Part shown: positions 29,111 to 37,546 of the stretch, piece after piece
Numbering within the stretch: position 1 is the stretch's first letter
How the letters are laid out: each line of letters opens with the position of its first letter
The notes under the pieces: generated by a model
What the model saw: the letters and a program-made list of their open reading frames with translations, nothing else
Told to the model about the DNA's origin: nothing
Databases searched by the model: none
Origin: Streptomyces inusitatus
GTDB lineage: Bacteria > Actinomycetota > Actinomycetes > Streptomycetales > Streptomycetaceae
Length of the DNA stretch: 64,000 nt
Direction: 5' to 3'
NCBI RefSeq assembly: GCF_014651115.1
Contig: NZ_BMWG01000002.1
Coordinates: 372,605-436,604, forward strand
Program-made: the position numbers and the translations under genes

Positions 29111-29380
29111 GAGGCCCGACACTAGTGACCCACTTGTGATCACTTCAAATCCTGTGGGAAAAAATCTCGGTCGGACACGCATTCTTTACCCGTTTCACAC
29201 CCGTAGTGATGAGCATTTGACGCTACGTCCCGTTCATATGAGAACGAATACGGTCATTGGGCATGGGAGTTGACATCAGCCCCGATTCGGCACAGGAGCT
29301 GAGGTAAGGGCCGAGAGGACGGCCGGGGTGACGGCCGGGTGACGCCCGGGGTGACGGCCGAGGTGACGGCCGACGGGCGG
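29111..29380. promoter_or_regulatory. Promoter region and 12 bp tandem repeats
   Basis: The first part (29140-29270) is the most AT-rich stretch in the area and probably holds the minus-strand promoter of the riboswitch transcript. At 29318-29372 five imperfect copies of a unit of about 12 bp (GGTGACGGCCGA/G) run in tandem. No gene is visible. Confidence 0.5.
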
Positions 29381-30742
29381 TCAGACCCTGGAGAGCCGTT
29401 TCAGCAGCAGCGCCGAAGCGACCGGTCTGGCACCGGCCTTGGCCACCCCGTCGGCCACCTCCCGGTCGGTGGAGACCACCACGACGGGCCGGCCCGGCGG
29501 CTCCGCGCGCACCAGCTGACGGATCAGCTCGTCCGCGGTCACCCCCGGCTTGGAGAAGAGCACCCGCACCCCGCGCGGCGGCGCGAGGAGGACCGGAGCG
29601 GCCAGTTCGGCCCCGTCGAAGACACAGGTGATCTCCGCGCCGGTCTGCGCGGCCAGCACCGAGAGCCCGCCGAGCAGCCGCAGCCGCTGCTTCTCCAGCG
29701 GCATGGTCGGATAGCCGGTCTTGGTGACGTTGTAGCCGTCGACCACCAGATGCGCCTGCGGCAGCGCCAGCAGCTGGTCGAGGAGGGCGGGATCGGTCTC
29801 GGAGAGCGCGCGGGCCGCGATGTCCTTGGGGGACATCCGCCCGGGTTCGACGGCGTCGACCGTGTCGGCGGGGTGGACGGAGACCGGCGGCAGCGCCAGC
29901 TCACGGCGGAGCCCCTGGGCCGCGTCCAGCACGGTGTCCAGCAGCAGCCGCAGCCGCATGTCCTCGATCGAGCGGCCCTCCCGGGCCGCCCGGCGGCCCG
30001 CCTCCACGGCGGCCTCCGCCTCGACGAGCCGGGCCCTGAGCCGCCGGGTCTCGCTCTCGGCGGCCGACACCTGGGCGGAGCACTCCGCCCTGGCCGTCTC
30101 GATCTCGGCGGCGGCCCGGCGCAGCGCCGCCTCACCGCGCTTGATGTCACTCTGGGCGCTGCGCACCTTGCGCCGGAGCGACTCCGCGTCCTTGCGGGAG
30201 GCGTCCAGCTCGGCGCGGAGCCGCTCGGTCTCGCTCTTGGTGAGCCCGCGCGCCTCCGTCAGCTCCTCGCGGAGCCGCTCCAGCTCGCGCCGCCCCGCCT
30301 CGTCGGCGCGCTCGGCGTCCGCGCGCTGGGCCTCCTCGCCCGCGGCGGCCACCAGCTTCACCCACCCGGCGGGTCTCAGCACATAGGCGGCGGCGGCCAC
30401 ATCGAGGGGGTCGGCCGCGGCCGGCGGGGAGCCGGCCGCGAGCGCGGCGCACAGTTCGGACTGGACCTGGGTCAGCCGCTCCCCGATGCGCTGCCGGAAG
30501 AGCGGGTCGCTCTCCAGCGCCGCCGCCATCGCGTTGCCCGCGAATTTGGCGCGCCGGGAGGGCGTGAACCGGGCGTACTGCCGCAACTGGGCGGGAAGTT
30601 CTCCGACGGTCAGACCGCCGAAGGCGTCCGAGACCAGTGCCACCACTCGGCGCCGGACGCCTTCCGGCAACGGCCGGTCGAGCGCCTCGGCGGCGTCACC
30701 GGCCGCACCGGCCGGTTCGGCGCCGCTGTCAGGCTGCTCCAC
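29381..30742 (-). CDS. NYN-domain (YacP-like) RNA-binding protein
   Basis: A 453-residue protein. Residues about 30-150 form an unassigned helical region, about 155-270 a charged coiled coil, and the C-terminal part (about 325-450) a YacP-type NYN nuclease domain: LVVDGYNVTKTGYPT, CVFDGAEL, VLFSKPGVTADELI, VVVVSTDREVADG. The aspartates in these motifs form the metal site of PIN/NYN RNases. The start is GTG 30742. Likely role is RNA processing or turnover; the substrate is unknown. Confidence 0.82.
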   Translation of the reverse strand: MEQPDSGAEPAGAAGDAAEALDRPLPEGVRRRVVALVSDAFGGLTVGELPAQLRQYARFTPSRRAKFAGNAMAAALESDPLFRQRIGERLTQVQSELCAALAAGSPPAAADPLDVAAAAYVLRPAGWVKLVAAAGEEAQRADAERADEAGRRELERLREELTEARGLTKSETERLRAELDASRKDAESLRRKVRSAQSDIKRGEAALRRAAAEIETARAECSAQVSAAESETRRLRARLVEAEAAVEAGRRAAREGRSIEDMRLRLLLDTVLDAAQGLRRELALPPVSVHPADTVDAVEPGRMSPKDIAARALSETDPALLDQLLALPQAHLVVDGYNVTKTGYPTMPLEKQRLRLLGGLSVLAAQTGAEITCVFDGAELAAPVLLAPPRGVRVLFSKPGVTADELIRQLVRAEPPGRPVVVVSTDREVADGVAKAGARPVASALLLKRLSRV

Positions 30743-30809
30743 AATCCGTCACCCCACTACCCGGAAACACCCGCTCGCGCGGGGTCCACTACCCTTCGCG
30801 CGGGCTCCG

Positions 30810-31052
30810 TCAGGAGTCCGCGCCCGGCCGGTCCACCAACTCGATCTTGTCCACGGCGTTGCACCAGCGACAGCGCACGGACTCGATGGTCTCACTGAGC
30901 ACCTCGCGCTCCTCGACCTTGGGCTCTCCCGCCAGGTCCAGATGGACGTATTCGACGACCTTCGACGAGCGGGTGACATCGAAACGGGTGAGATTGCCGC
31001 AGAGTGTGCAACGCCAGCGGGTGTCAGCGGTCGGCGAGGGAACCGTCGTCAT
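30810..31052 (-). CDS. Small zinc-ribbon protein of unknown function
   Basis: An 80-residue protein with two CxxC pairs, CTLCGN near residue 15 and CRWCNA near residue 61. Together they can bind one zinc ion. GAGGA lies about 8 nt before ATG 31052. It is upstream of, and on the same strand as, the NYN protein gene. I do not recognise a specific function; a nucleic-acid or protein interaction role fits the fold. Confidence 0.7.
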   Translation of the reverse strand: MTTVPSPTADTRWRCTLCGNLTRFDVTRSSKVVEYVHLDLAGEPKVEEREVLSETIESVRCRWCNAVDKIELVDRPGADS

Positions 31053-31204
31053 AGTCGCGTCCTCTTCCGTTGTGCGGTTTTCCGGTTGCCGCGGTGCGCC
31101 GTCGAACTGCGGGTGTACTCCCCGTAACTCTATGGCCTCGCGGGTATCCGGGGACACGGCGAGGCACTCTGTACCGTTCCATTCCACTACGCCATCATCT
31201 GTCC

Positions 31205-31942
31205 ATGGTCGATTGGCGGGGTGTGGCCCTGGGCGCGATCCGGGGTGCGGCGACGGGGCCCACCGTGACATACGGCGTGATCGCCGTGTGCTGCGCGGTC
31301 TTCCTGGTCTCCCCGGTCTCGGGGCTCAACCCGTCCTACGGGACGGGGGACGCGCTGCTGGCGGCCCAGAGCGCGTACTTCGAGCGATGGGGGGTGATCC
31401 CCGCCGAACTGATGAGCGGGGACCCCGGCACTCTGCTGACACCTTTCACCGCGCTCTTCGTCAGCGGGAACTGGCTGCATCTCCTCGGCAACATGCTCTT
31501 CCTCTACGTATTCGGCGCGATGGCCGAGGAGCGGCTCGGCCAGCCCGAGTTCATCCTCTTCTACACGGTCACGGGGTACGTGGCGCTCTGCGCCTACGCG
31601 GCGGCCAACGCCGGGTCCGACCAGACCCTGGTGGGAGCGTCGGGGGCGATCTCGGGGGTGCTCGGAGCCTTTCTCTTCCTCTTCCCGAGGGCGAGGGTCA
31701 CCAGTCTCTTCCCGTTCCTCTTCTTCCTGCCGCTGCGCTTCCCCGCCTGGATCGTGCTGATCTTCTGGTTCGCGCTCCAGTGGCTGGCGGCCTCGGGGGC
31801 GGGAAGCGGCGGGCCGGGAGTCGCGTATCTCGCGCATCTGGTGGGGTTCGGGGCCGGATTCCTCTACGCATGGGGACGTTTTGGACGTGGGGCTAGAGTG
31901 AAGTCCTCAGCAGCGGCCACCGAGGGAGAAAGCAAGCCGTGA
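31205..31942 (+). CDS. Rhomboid-family intramembrane serine protease
   Basis: Six-helix membrane protease, about 245 residues. The catalytic serine is in VGASGAISGVLGAFLF and the partner histidine in YLAHLVGFGAGFL. NWLHLLGNMLFLYVFG is the conserved helix 2 motif. I use ATG 31205 (MVDWRG) because upstream readings have no hydrophobic content; no clear ribosome binding site is seen. The stop overlaps the Lrp-like gene by 4 nt (GTGA). Confidence 0.87.
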   Translation: MVDWRGVALGAIRGAATGPTVTYGVIAVCCAVFLVSPVSGLNPSYGTGDALLAAQSAYFERWGVIPAELMSGDPGTLLTPFTALFVSGNWLHLLGNMLFLYVFGAMAEERLGQPEFILFYTVTGYVALCAYAAANAGSDQTLVGASGAISGVLGAFLFLFPRARVTSLFPFLFFLPLRFPAWIVLIFWFALQWLAASGAGSGGPGVAYLAHLVGFGAGFLYAWGRFGRGARVKSSAAATEGESKP

Positions 31943-32220
31943 TCACCGCGATCGTGCTCATCAAGACCAGCGTGGACCGGATCCCCGAGATCGCGGAGTC
32001 GATCGCCGCCCTGGACAGCGTCAGCGAGGTCTTCTCCGTCACCGGTACGTACGACCTGATCGCGATGGTCCGGGTGGCCCGGCACGACGATCTGGCCGAG
32101 GTGATCCCGGGCAGCATCAGCAAGATCGCCGGGGTGGAGGCGACCGACACCCATGTGGCCTTCCGCACCTACTCGCAGCACGACCTTGAGGCGGCGTTCG
32201 CGATTGGGCTGGATTCCTGA
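31939..32220 (+). CDS. Stand-alone Lrp/AsnC ligand-binding (RAM) domain protein
   Basis: A 93-residue protein consisting only of the RAM effector-binding fold of Lrp/AsnC regulators (AIVLIKTSVDRIPEIAESI, GTYDLIAMVRV, THVAFRTYSQ), without a DNA-binding domain. Such proteins bind amino acids or modulate full-length Lrp proteins. GTG 31939 overlaps the rhomboid gene stop, so synthesis is coupled. Confidence 0.88.
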   Translation: MITAIVLIKTSVDRIPEIAESIAALDSVSEVFSVTGTYDLIAMVRVARHDDLAEVIPGSISKIAGVEATDTHVAFRTYSQHDLEAAFAIGLDS

Positions 32221-32298
32221 GCCCCGAACCCCCAAGATGAAGACTTCCTCATCTTCGTCTCATCCTGCTTCTCTCGTGATCTGGCCAGTATCGAACAC

Positions 32299-32715
32299 AT
32301 GGTCTTCTCTCATCGCATAGCGGCACTCGCCGCGGTCGTCGCGATCCCCCTGGGTATCGCGGTGACCAGTTACGCCCTCACCGACAGCCCGGACGACCGC
32401 AAGGTTCCCCCGAAGGTGGAGCTCCCGACGGGCACCCCGGCGGGCTCGTCCGGTTCCTCGGTGACCCCGGAGGAGCCCACCGAGCCCCGGCCCGCCGACT
32501 CGGGGCCCTCCTCACCCCGCCCCGTCCCCAGCGACGAGACGGTCAGCACCCAGCAGCCCGGCCCCGGCTCCGACACCCCCTCCCAGCCGGTCGACGAGAC
32601 CGTCTCCGGGCCCCCCGTGCGCGAGAACCCCCCGAGCGGCGACGACAACGATGACGACGGCAACGGACAGGGCGACGACGGCCCGGGCGGCGACGACTTC
32701 GGTGACGACGGCTGA
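32299..32715 (+). CDS. Small secreted protein with acidic tail
   Basis: A 138-residue protein with an N-terminal hydrophobic signal or anchor (IAALAAVVAIPLGIAVTSYA). A Pro/Ser/Thr-rich middle follows, then a strongly acidic end (DDNDDDGNGQ, GGDDFGDDG). There is no recognisable domain. Its last codons overlap the start of the sensor kinase gene, so it belongs to that operon. It could act as a periplasmic accessory to the kinase, but only position supports this. Confidence 0.7.
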   Translation: MVFSHRIAALAAVVAIPLGIAVTSYALTDSPDDRKVPPKVELPTGTPAGSSGSSVTPEEPTEPRPADSGPSSPRPVPSDETVSTQQPGPGSDTPSQPVDETVSGPPVRENPPSGDDNDDDGNGQGDDGPGGDDFGDDG

Positions 32716-34141
32716 CCCCGTACGCCGCTGGGTCTCCGCACGGCTGCGCATCCTGCTCTGGCTGCTGCTCGTCATGGCAGTGGCCCTGGGCGCGGTGGCC
32801 ACGGCGACCCGCTCCGTACTGCTACGCGATGTGGACCATCGGATCAACGGCCTCCTGGTCCAGGAGGCCGCTGAGTTCGCCAACTTCGTCGCCCAGGGCG
32901 TCGACCCCAGCAACGGCAAGAAGTTCAGCGACCCCAACCCGCTGCTGCGGGTCTTCCTCGCCCGCCAGTACGCCGACCCGGACGAAGAGCTGCTCGGCCT
33001 GGTCGGCCGGGCCGGCATGGGCCCGGCGAGCAAGGCACAGGAGCGCGAGGCCAGGGCCTACAAGCCGCTCGCCGACGACTCCGCCTCACTGGCCGCCGTC
33101 TTCGAGTCCCCGCACGCCACCGGCACCCTGAACCGCCCGCAGGGCGAGGTCCGCTGGGCCAAGGTGGAGATCGACTCCGGCCCCGGCCACGAGTCGGCGG
33201 CCTTCGTCGTCGCCATCCACCCCAAGGGGGAACAGGACAAGGCCAACGACATCTTCCTGATGCTGCTGGCCATCTCCGGAGTGGCCCTGCTGATGACCAC
33301 CGGCGTCGGCTGGGCCGTCGCCGGCCGCATCCTCCAGCCCGTACGGCTGGTGCGCACCACCGCGGCGCAGCTCACCGAACAGGATCTGACCCGGCGGATC
33401 CCGGTCGAGGGCCGCGACGACATAGCGGCCCTCGCCGAAACGTTCAACGCGATGCTGGACCGGCTGGAACGGGCCTTCGCCGCGCAGCGGGAGTTCGTCG
33501 ACGACGCGGGCCACGAGCTGCGCACCCCCATCACCATCATCCGCGGCCATCTGGAGCTGATGGGCGACGATCCGGTCGACCGGGAGGAGACCGTACGGAT
33601 CGTCATGGAGGAGCTGGACCGGATGAGCCGCATCGTGGAGGACCTGCTGCTGCTCGCCAAGGCCGAACGGCCCGACTTCGTCTCCGCGGAGCCGGTGCAG
33701 CTCGGCGAGCTGACGGCCGACGTCTTCGTCAAGGCGCGCGCGCTCGGCGAACGGGAGTGGACCCTCGCCGGGGTCGCCGACGCCGAGGTGCACGTCGACG
33801 CGCAGCGGATCACCCAGGCCATGGTCCAGCTCGCCCAGAACGCCGTCCAGCACACCGTCCCCGGCCAGCGGGTCTCCATCGGCTCCCGCAGCCGGGAGGA
33901 CGGCATCGAGCTGTACGTCGCCGACACCGGCCCCGGCGTCCAGCCGCAGGACGCCGAGGTCATCTTCGAACGGTTCCGGCGCGGCACCGCCCGGCGCGGC
34001 GCGCGCGCCACCGGCGCGGGGCTCGGGCTCGCCATCGTCAAGGCCATCGCCGAGGGCCACGGCGGACGGGTCGAACTGCGCCCCACCGAAGGCGGCGGCG
34101 CCACCTTCGTCCTCGCACTCCAGAGAGAAGCGACCCTGTGA
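32702..34141 (+). CDS. HAMP-containing sensor histidine kinase
   Basis: OmpR-partner kinase of about 479 residues. A first membrane helix (RILLWLLLVMAVALGAVA) is followed by an extracellular domain of about 140 residues. A second helix (FLMLLAISGVALLMTTGVGW), HAMP and then HisKA come next, with the phospho-acceptor in FVDDAGHELRTPITII. The ATPase domain has N (QLAQNAVQH), G1 (VADTGPGV) and G2 (GAGLGLAIVKAI) boxes. I prefer GTG 32702; ATG 32651 would overlap the upstream gene by 65 nt. It overlaps the response regulator by 4 nt. Confidence 0.88.
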   Translation: MTTADPVRRWVSARLRILLWLLLVMAVALGAVATATRSVLLRDVDHRINGLLVQEAAEFANFVAQGVDPSNGKKFSDPNPLLRVFLARQYADPDEELLGLVGRAGMGPASKAQEREARAYKPLADDSASLAAVFESPHATGTLNRPQGEVRWAKVEIDSGPGHESAAFVVAIHPKGEQDKANDIFLMLLAISGVALLMTTGVGWAVAGRILQPVRLVRTTAAQLTEQDLTRRIPVEGRDDIAALAETFNAMLDRLERAFAAQREFVDDAGHELRTPITIIRGHLELMGDDPVDREETVRIVMEELDRMSRIVEDLLLLAKAERPDFVSAEPVQLGELTADVFVKARALGEREWTLAGVADAEVHVDAQRITQAMVQLAQNAVQHTVPGQRVSIGSRSREDGIELYVADTGPGVQPQDAEVIFERFRRGTARRGARATGAGLGLAIVKAIAEGHGGRVELRPTEGGGATFVLALQREATL

Positions 34142-34800
34142 ATCGGATACTCATCGTCGAGGACGAGGAACGCATCGCCTCCTTCGTGGAGAAGGGGCTG
34201 CGGGCCAACGGCTTCACCACCACCGTCGTCGGCGACGGAGACGCCGCCTACGACTACGCCGTGACCGGCGGTTTCGATCTGATCGTGCTGGACATCGGGC
34301 TGCCCGGCAAGGACGGCTTCACCGTGCTGCGCCAGCTTCGCGAGGCCCGGGTCTCGGTGCCGGTGATCGTGCTCACCGCACGGGACTCGGTACGGGACAC
34401 CGTGGCCGGCCTGGAGGGCGGCGCGGACGACTGGATGACCAAGCCCTTCCGCTTCGAGGAGCTCCTCGCCCGGGTGCGGCTGCGGCTGCGCACCGCGGCG
34501 GGCGCGCCCGAGGTGACGGTCCTGCGCAACGGCGAGCTGACGCTCGATCTGCGCACCCGCCGGGCCCGCTCGGGCGAGCGGACGGTGGATCTGACCGCGC
34601 GTGAGTTCGTCCTGCTGGAGCTGTTTCTGCGCCACCCGGGGCAGGTGCTCTCCCGGGAGCAGATCCTGTCGCACGTCTGGGGGTACGACTTCGACCCCGG
34701 CTCCAACATCGTCGACGTCTATGTCCGCGCCCTGCGCAAGAAGCTGGGGGCCGGACGGGTCGAGACGGTACGGGGGATGGGATACCGGCTGCCCGAGTGA
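34138..34800 (+). CDS. OmpR/PhoB-family response regulator
   Basis: A 220-residue regulator. The receiver domain has the acidic pair (ILIVEDEERI), phospho-acceptor Asp in LIVLDIGLPG and lysine in WMTKPFRFEEL. A winged helix follows (LTAREFVLLELFLRHPGQVLSREQIL, VDVYVRALRKKLG, VRGMGYRL). GTG 34138 overlaps the kinase stop (GTGA). The target genes are unknown; the DASS transporter downstream is a candidate. Confidence 0.92.
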   Translation: MNRILIVEDEERIASFVEKGLRANGFTTTVVGDGDAAYDYAVTGGFDLIVLDIGLPGKDGFTVLRQLREARVSVPVIVLTARDSVRDTVAGLEGGADDWMTKPFRFEELLARVRLRLRTAAGAPEVTVLRNGELTLDLRTRRARSGERTVDLTAREFVLLELFLRHPGQVLSREQILSHVWGYDFDPGSNIVDVYVRALRKKLGAGRVETVRGMGYRLPE

Positions 34801-34869
34801 GCGGGCGCGTGAAGTTCCTTTCATGAAGTGCTCATGGAGCCCTCACCGCCCGGGTGAAATCTCTTCCAT

Positions 34870-36282
34870 GTGACCTTGAACCTGCGACAAGCGGCGACCC
34901 TGTGCGTGGCCCTGAGCATCTGCGCACTGCTCATCGTCCCCGGAAACTTCCCGGGGCTGAGCGGCGACGCCCGTATCACCCTCGCCGTCTTCGCCCTGGC
35001 GACCTGCGCCTGGATCGGCACGCCGATCGACGACACCTATATCGCCCTGGGCGCGGGGCTCGCTCTGACCGCGACGGGGGTGATCAGCAGCGACGAACTC
35101 TTCGGCACCCTCGGTGACGACACCGTGTGGCTGCTGATCTGCGCCTTCGTGCTGGCCGCCGCGGTGGCCAGGACCGGGCTCGCCGGGCGGGCCGCCGCCT
35201 TCCTGGTCGGCGGTGCGCGCACGGTGCGGCAGCTGGTCCATCTGACCACCGCGGCGCTGGTGGTCACGGCCTTCGCGGTGCCCGCGACCTCGGGGCGGGC
35301 CGCGCTCGCCATGCCGGTCTTCCTGGCGCTGGCGAAGGCGCTGTCTGACCGCAAGCGGCTGGTGGTGATGCTGGCGCTGCTCTTCCCCACCGTCATCCTG
35401 CTGTCGGCGGTCGCCACGCTGATCGGCGCGGGAGCGCATCTGATCACCGTGTCGGTGCTGTGGGAGGCGGCCGGGGAGCGCATCGGCTTCACCGAGTGGC
35501 TGATGATCGGACTGCCGCTGGCCGTGGTCTCCTCCCATCTGGCGGCGGAGGCGGTGCTGTTCACCACGACCCGCCGCGAGGACCGCGGGGGTCCGGTGCA
35601 CATCACCGCCGAGGAGATCCAGAAGCACAGCGACAAGCCGGTCACCGGCCCGCTGGAGGCCGCCGAGACCCGGTGCGCCCTGCTGCTGGCCACGGTGGTC
35701 GTCCTGTGGTGCAGCGAGCCGCTGCACCGGGTGCCGCCCGCCGTGGTGGCGCTGATCGGGGCCATAGTGGCGGCCTCGCCGGCGCTGGGCACCGTACGGC
35801 TGAAGGACGCGCTCAAGACCGTGCCGTGGTCGCTGCTGCTGTTCATGGCGGCGACCATGGCGATGGGTGTGGCGCTCGCCGACTCCGGGGCGGCGAAGTG
35901 GCTGGTCGGCGGGGTGCCGCTGGATCTGCCGCCGTGGCTGTTCCTCACCGTGGTGGTGGGTGTCTCCACCATGGCGCACCTGGTGCTCCAGTCCCGGTCG
36001 GCGAGATCCTCGGTCCTGGTGCCGCTGGTGGTCGCCGCGGCCGTCGGCGCGGGGGTCAACCCGGTCGCCGCCGCCCTCGCCTCCACCGCCGCCGCGGGCT
36101 TCTGCCACACCCTGCCCGCCTCCGCGAAGCCGGTCACCCTCTTCGCCGAGATCCCCGGGACCCCCACGTACACCCCGCGCGATCTGCTACGGCTCTCCGC
36201 CGTGCTCGCCCCGATGACCGCGGCGCTGGTGCTGCTGTTCGCGGTCGCCGTCTGGCCGCTGATCGGCGTACCGCTCCGCTGA
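34870..36282 (+). CDS. SLC13/DASS-family anion symporter
   Basis: Membrane transporter, 470 residues, 11-12 hydrophobic segments. The duplicated half-structure is typical of DASS proteins, and both halves have a small-residue-rich reentrant region (VPATSGRAALAMPV; LASTAAAGFCHTLPASAKP). Family members move Na+-coupled dicarboxylates, citrate or sulfate. The substrate cannot be read from sequence. The neighbouring glycerate kinase makes an organic acid plausible. GTG 34870 is the start, 69 nt after the response regulator. Confidence 0.8.
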   Translation: MTLNLRQAATLCVALSICALLIVPGNFPGLSGDARITLAVFALATCAWIGTPIDDTYIALGAGLALTATGVISSDELFGTLGDDTVWLLICAFVLAAAVARTGLAGRAAAFLVGGARTVRQLVHLTTAALVVTAFAVPATSGRAALAMPVFLALAKALSDRKRLVVMLALLFPTVILLSAVATLIGAGAHLITVSVLWEAAGERIGFTEWLMIGLPLAVVSSHLAAEAVLFTTTRREDRGGPVHITAEEIQKHSDKPVTGPLEAAETRCALLLATVVVLWCSEPLHRVPPAVVALIGAIVAASPALGTVRLKDALKTVPWSLLLFMAATMAMGVALADSGAAKWLVGGVPLDLPPWLFLTVVVGVSTMAHLVLQSRSARSSVLVPLVVAAAVGAGVNPVAAALASTAAAGFCHTLPASAKPVTLFAEIPGTPTYTPRDLLRLSAVLAPMTAALVLLFAVAVWPLIGVPLR

Positions 36283-36343
36283 CGGCCCGCCCGTCCCCCG
36301 GATCCTCAACCCTCTGTTCAACCCTCTGTCAGGAGTTCATACG

Positions 36344-37546
36344 ATGCTGACCCGATTCGCGATCGCCCCCAGCGGTTTCAAGGAGTCCCTCTCCGCGCAG
36401 TCGGCCGCCGAGGCCATCGCCGAGGGCGTACTCAGGGTGGTGCCCGAGGCCGAGATCGATCTGATCCCGCTGGTCGACGGCGGCGAGGGCACGGCGCAGG
36501 CGCTGGCCTCCGCGTCCGGCGGGCGGCTGGTGCGGCTGCGGGCCACCGGGCCGACGGGCGAGCCGATCGACACCCACTTCGCGCTCCTGGGCGAGCGGGA
36601 GGAGACCGCGGTGGTGGAGATGGCGGCGGTGGCCGGGCTCTCCCTCGTACCGCGTGAGCTGCGCGATCCCGGCGCGACGACGACCTATGGCGTGGGTGAG
36701 CTGATCTCGGCCGCGCTCGACACCGGCGTCCGGCGGATCCTCGTCGGCTGCGGCGACTCCGGGACCTCGGACGGCGGGGCCGGGGCGCTCCAGGCGCTCG
36801 GCGCTCGGCTGCTCGACCAGAGCGGCCGGGAGCTGCCGCGCGGCGGCCGGGAGCTGGTGCGGCTGGCGCGGATCGACGCCTCCGGGCTCGATCCCCGGCT
36901 GGCGCGGACCGAGATCCGGGTCGCCTGCAATCCGTTCAACGTGCTGTGCGGCGAGCGCGGGGTGGCCAGGGTCTTCGGGCCGCAGAAGGGGGCGACGCCC
37001 GCGCAGGTCGAGCTGCTCGCGGCGGGCCTGGAGCGGTGGGCGGCCGTGCTCACCCGGGATCTGGCGGTCCGCACCGATCTGTACGACGGGCCCGGCACCG
37101 GGGCCTCCGGCGGTCTGGGCGCGGGGCTCGCGGCGCTCGGCGGCGCGCTGCTGCCGCGCTTCGACGTCCTCCTGGACCATCTGGACCTGGACGCCCGGCT
37201 GGCCCGCGCCGATCTGGTGGTGACCGCCGAGGGCGCTCTCGACCACCAGACCCCGCGCGGCAAGGTGCCGGCCGAGGTGGCCAGGCGCGCCAAGCTCCAC
37301 GGGCGCGAGGTGCTGGCGCTGGCGGGCACCATCGGGGAGGGCGCGCATCTGGTGCGCTCCTCGGGGGTGGACGCGTACAGCTCGATCCTGCCCGCGCCGG
37401 TCTCGCTCACGGAGGCGCTCGGCCGCGGTGGGGAGTTCCTCACCGACGCGACCGAGCGTGCCCTGCGGATGATTCTGATCGGGACGCGGCTACCGGTTCA
37501 CGCGGAGGCGGTGTCCGGGACGCACCGGCCGTCCTCGGTGCGGTAG
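36344..37546 (+). CDS. glxK: Glycerate kinase
   Basis: ATP-dependent kinase that phosphorylates D-glycerate (GarK/GlxK family usually yields 2-phosphoglycerate), feeding glyoxylate- or glycerate-derived carbon into glycolysis. The 400-residue protein shows the family blocks IAPSGFKESLSA, PLVDGGEGTAQAL, GCGDSGTSDGGAG, FGPQKGATPAQV and TAEGALDHQTPRGKVP. CAGGAG lies about 9 nt before ATG 36344. The 3' end overlaps the convergent aminotransferase gene by 49 bp. Confidence 0.92.
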   Translation: MLTRFAIAPSGFKESLSAQSAAEAIAEGVLRVVPEAEIDLIPLVDGGEGTAQALASASGGRLVRLRATGPTGEPIDTHFALLGEREETAVVEMAAVAGLSLVPRELRDPGATTTYGVGELISAALDTGVRRILVGCGDSGTSDGGAGALQALGARLLDQSGRELPRGGRELVRLARIDASGLDPRLARTEIRVACNPFNVLCGERGVARVFGPQKGATPAQVELLAAGLERWAAVLTRDLAVRTDLYDGPGTGASGGLGAGLAALGGALLPRFDVLLDHLDLDARLARADLVVTAEGALDHQTPRGKVPAEVARRAKLHGREVLALAGTIGEGAHLVRSSGVDAYSSILPAPVSLTEALGRGGEFLTDATERALRMILIGTRLPVHAEAVSGTHRPSSVR

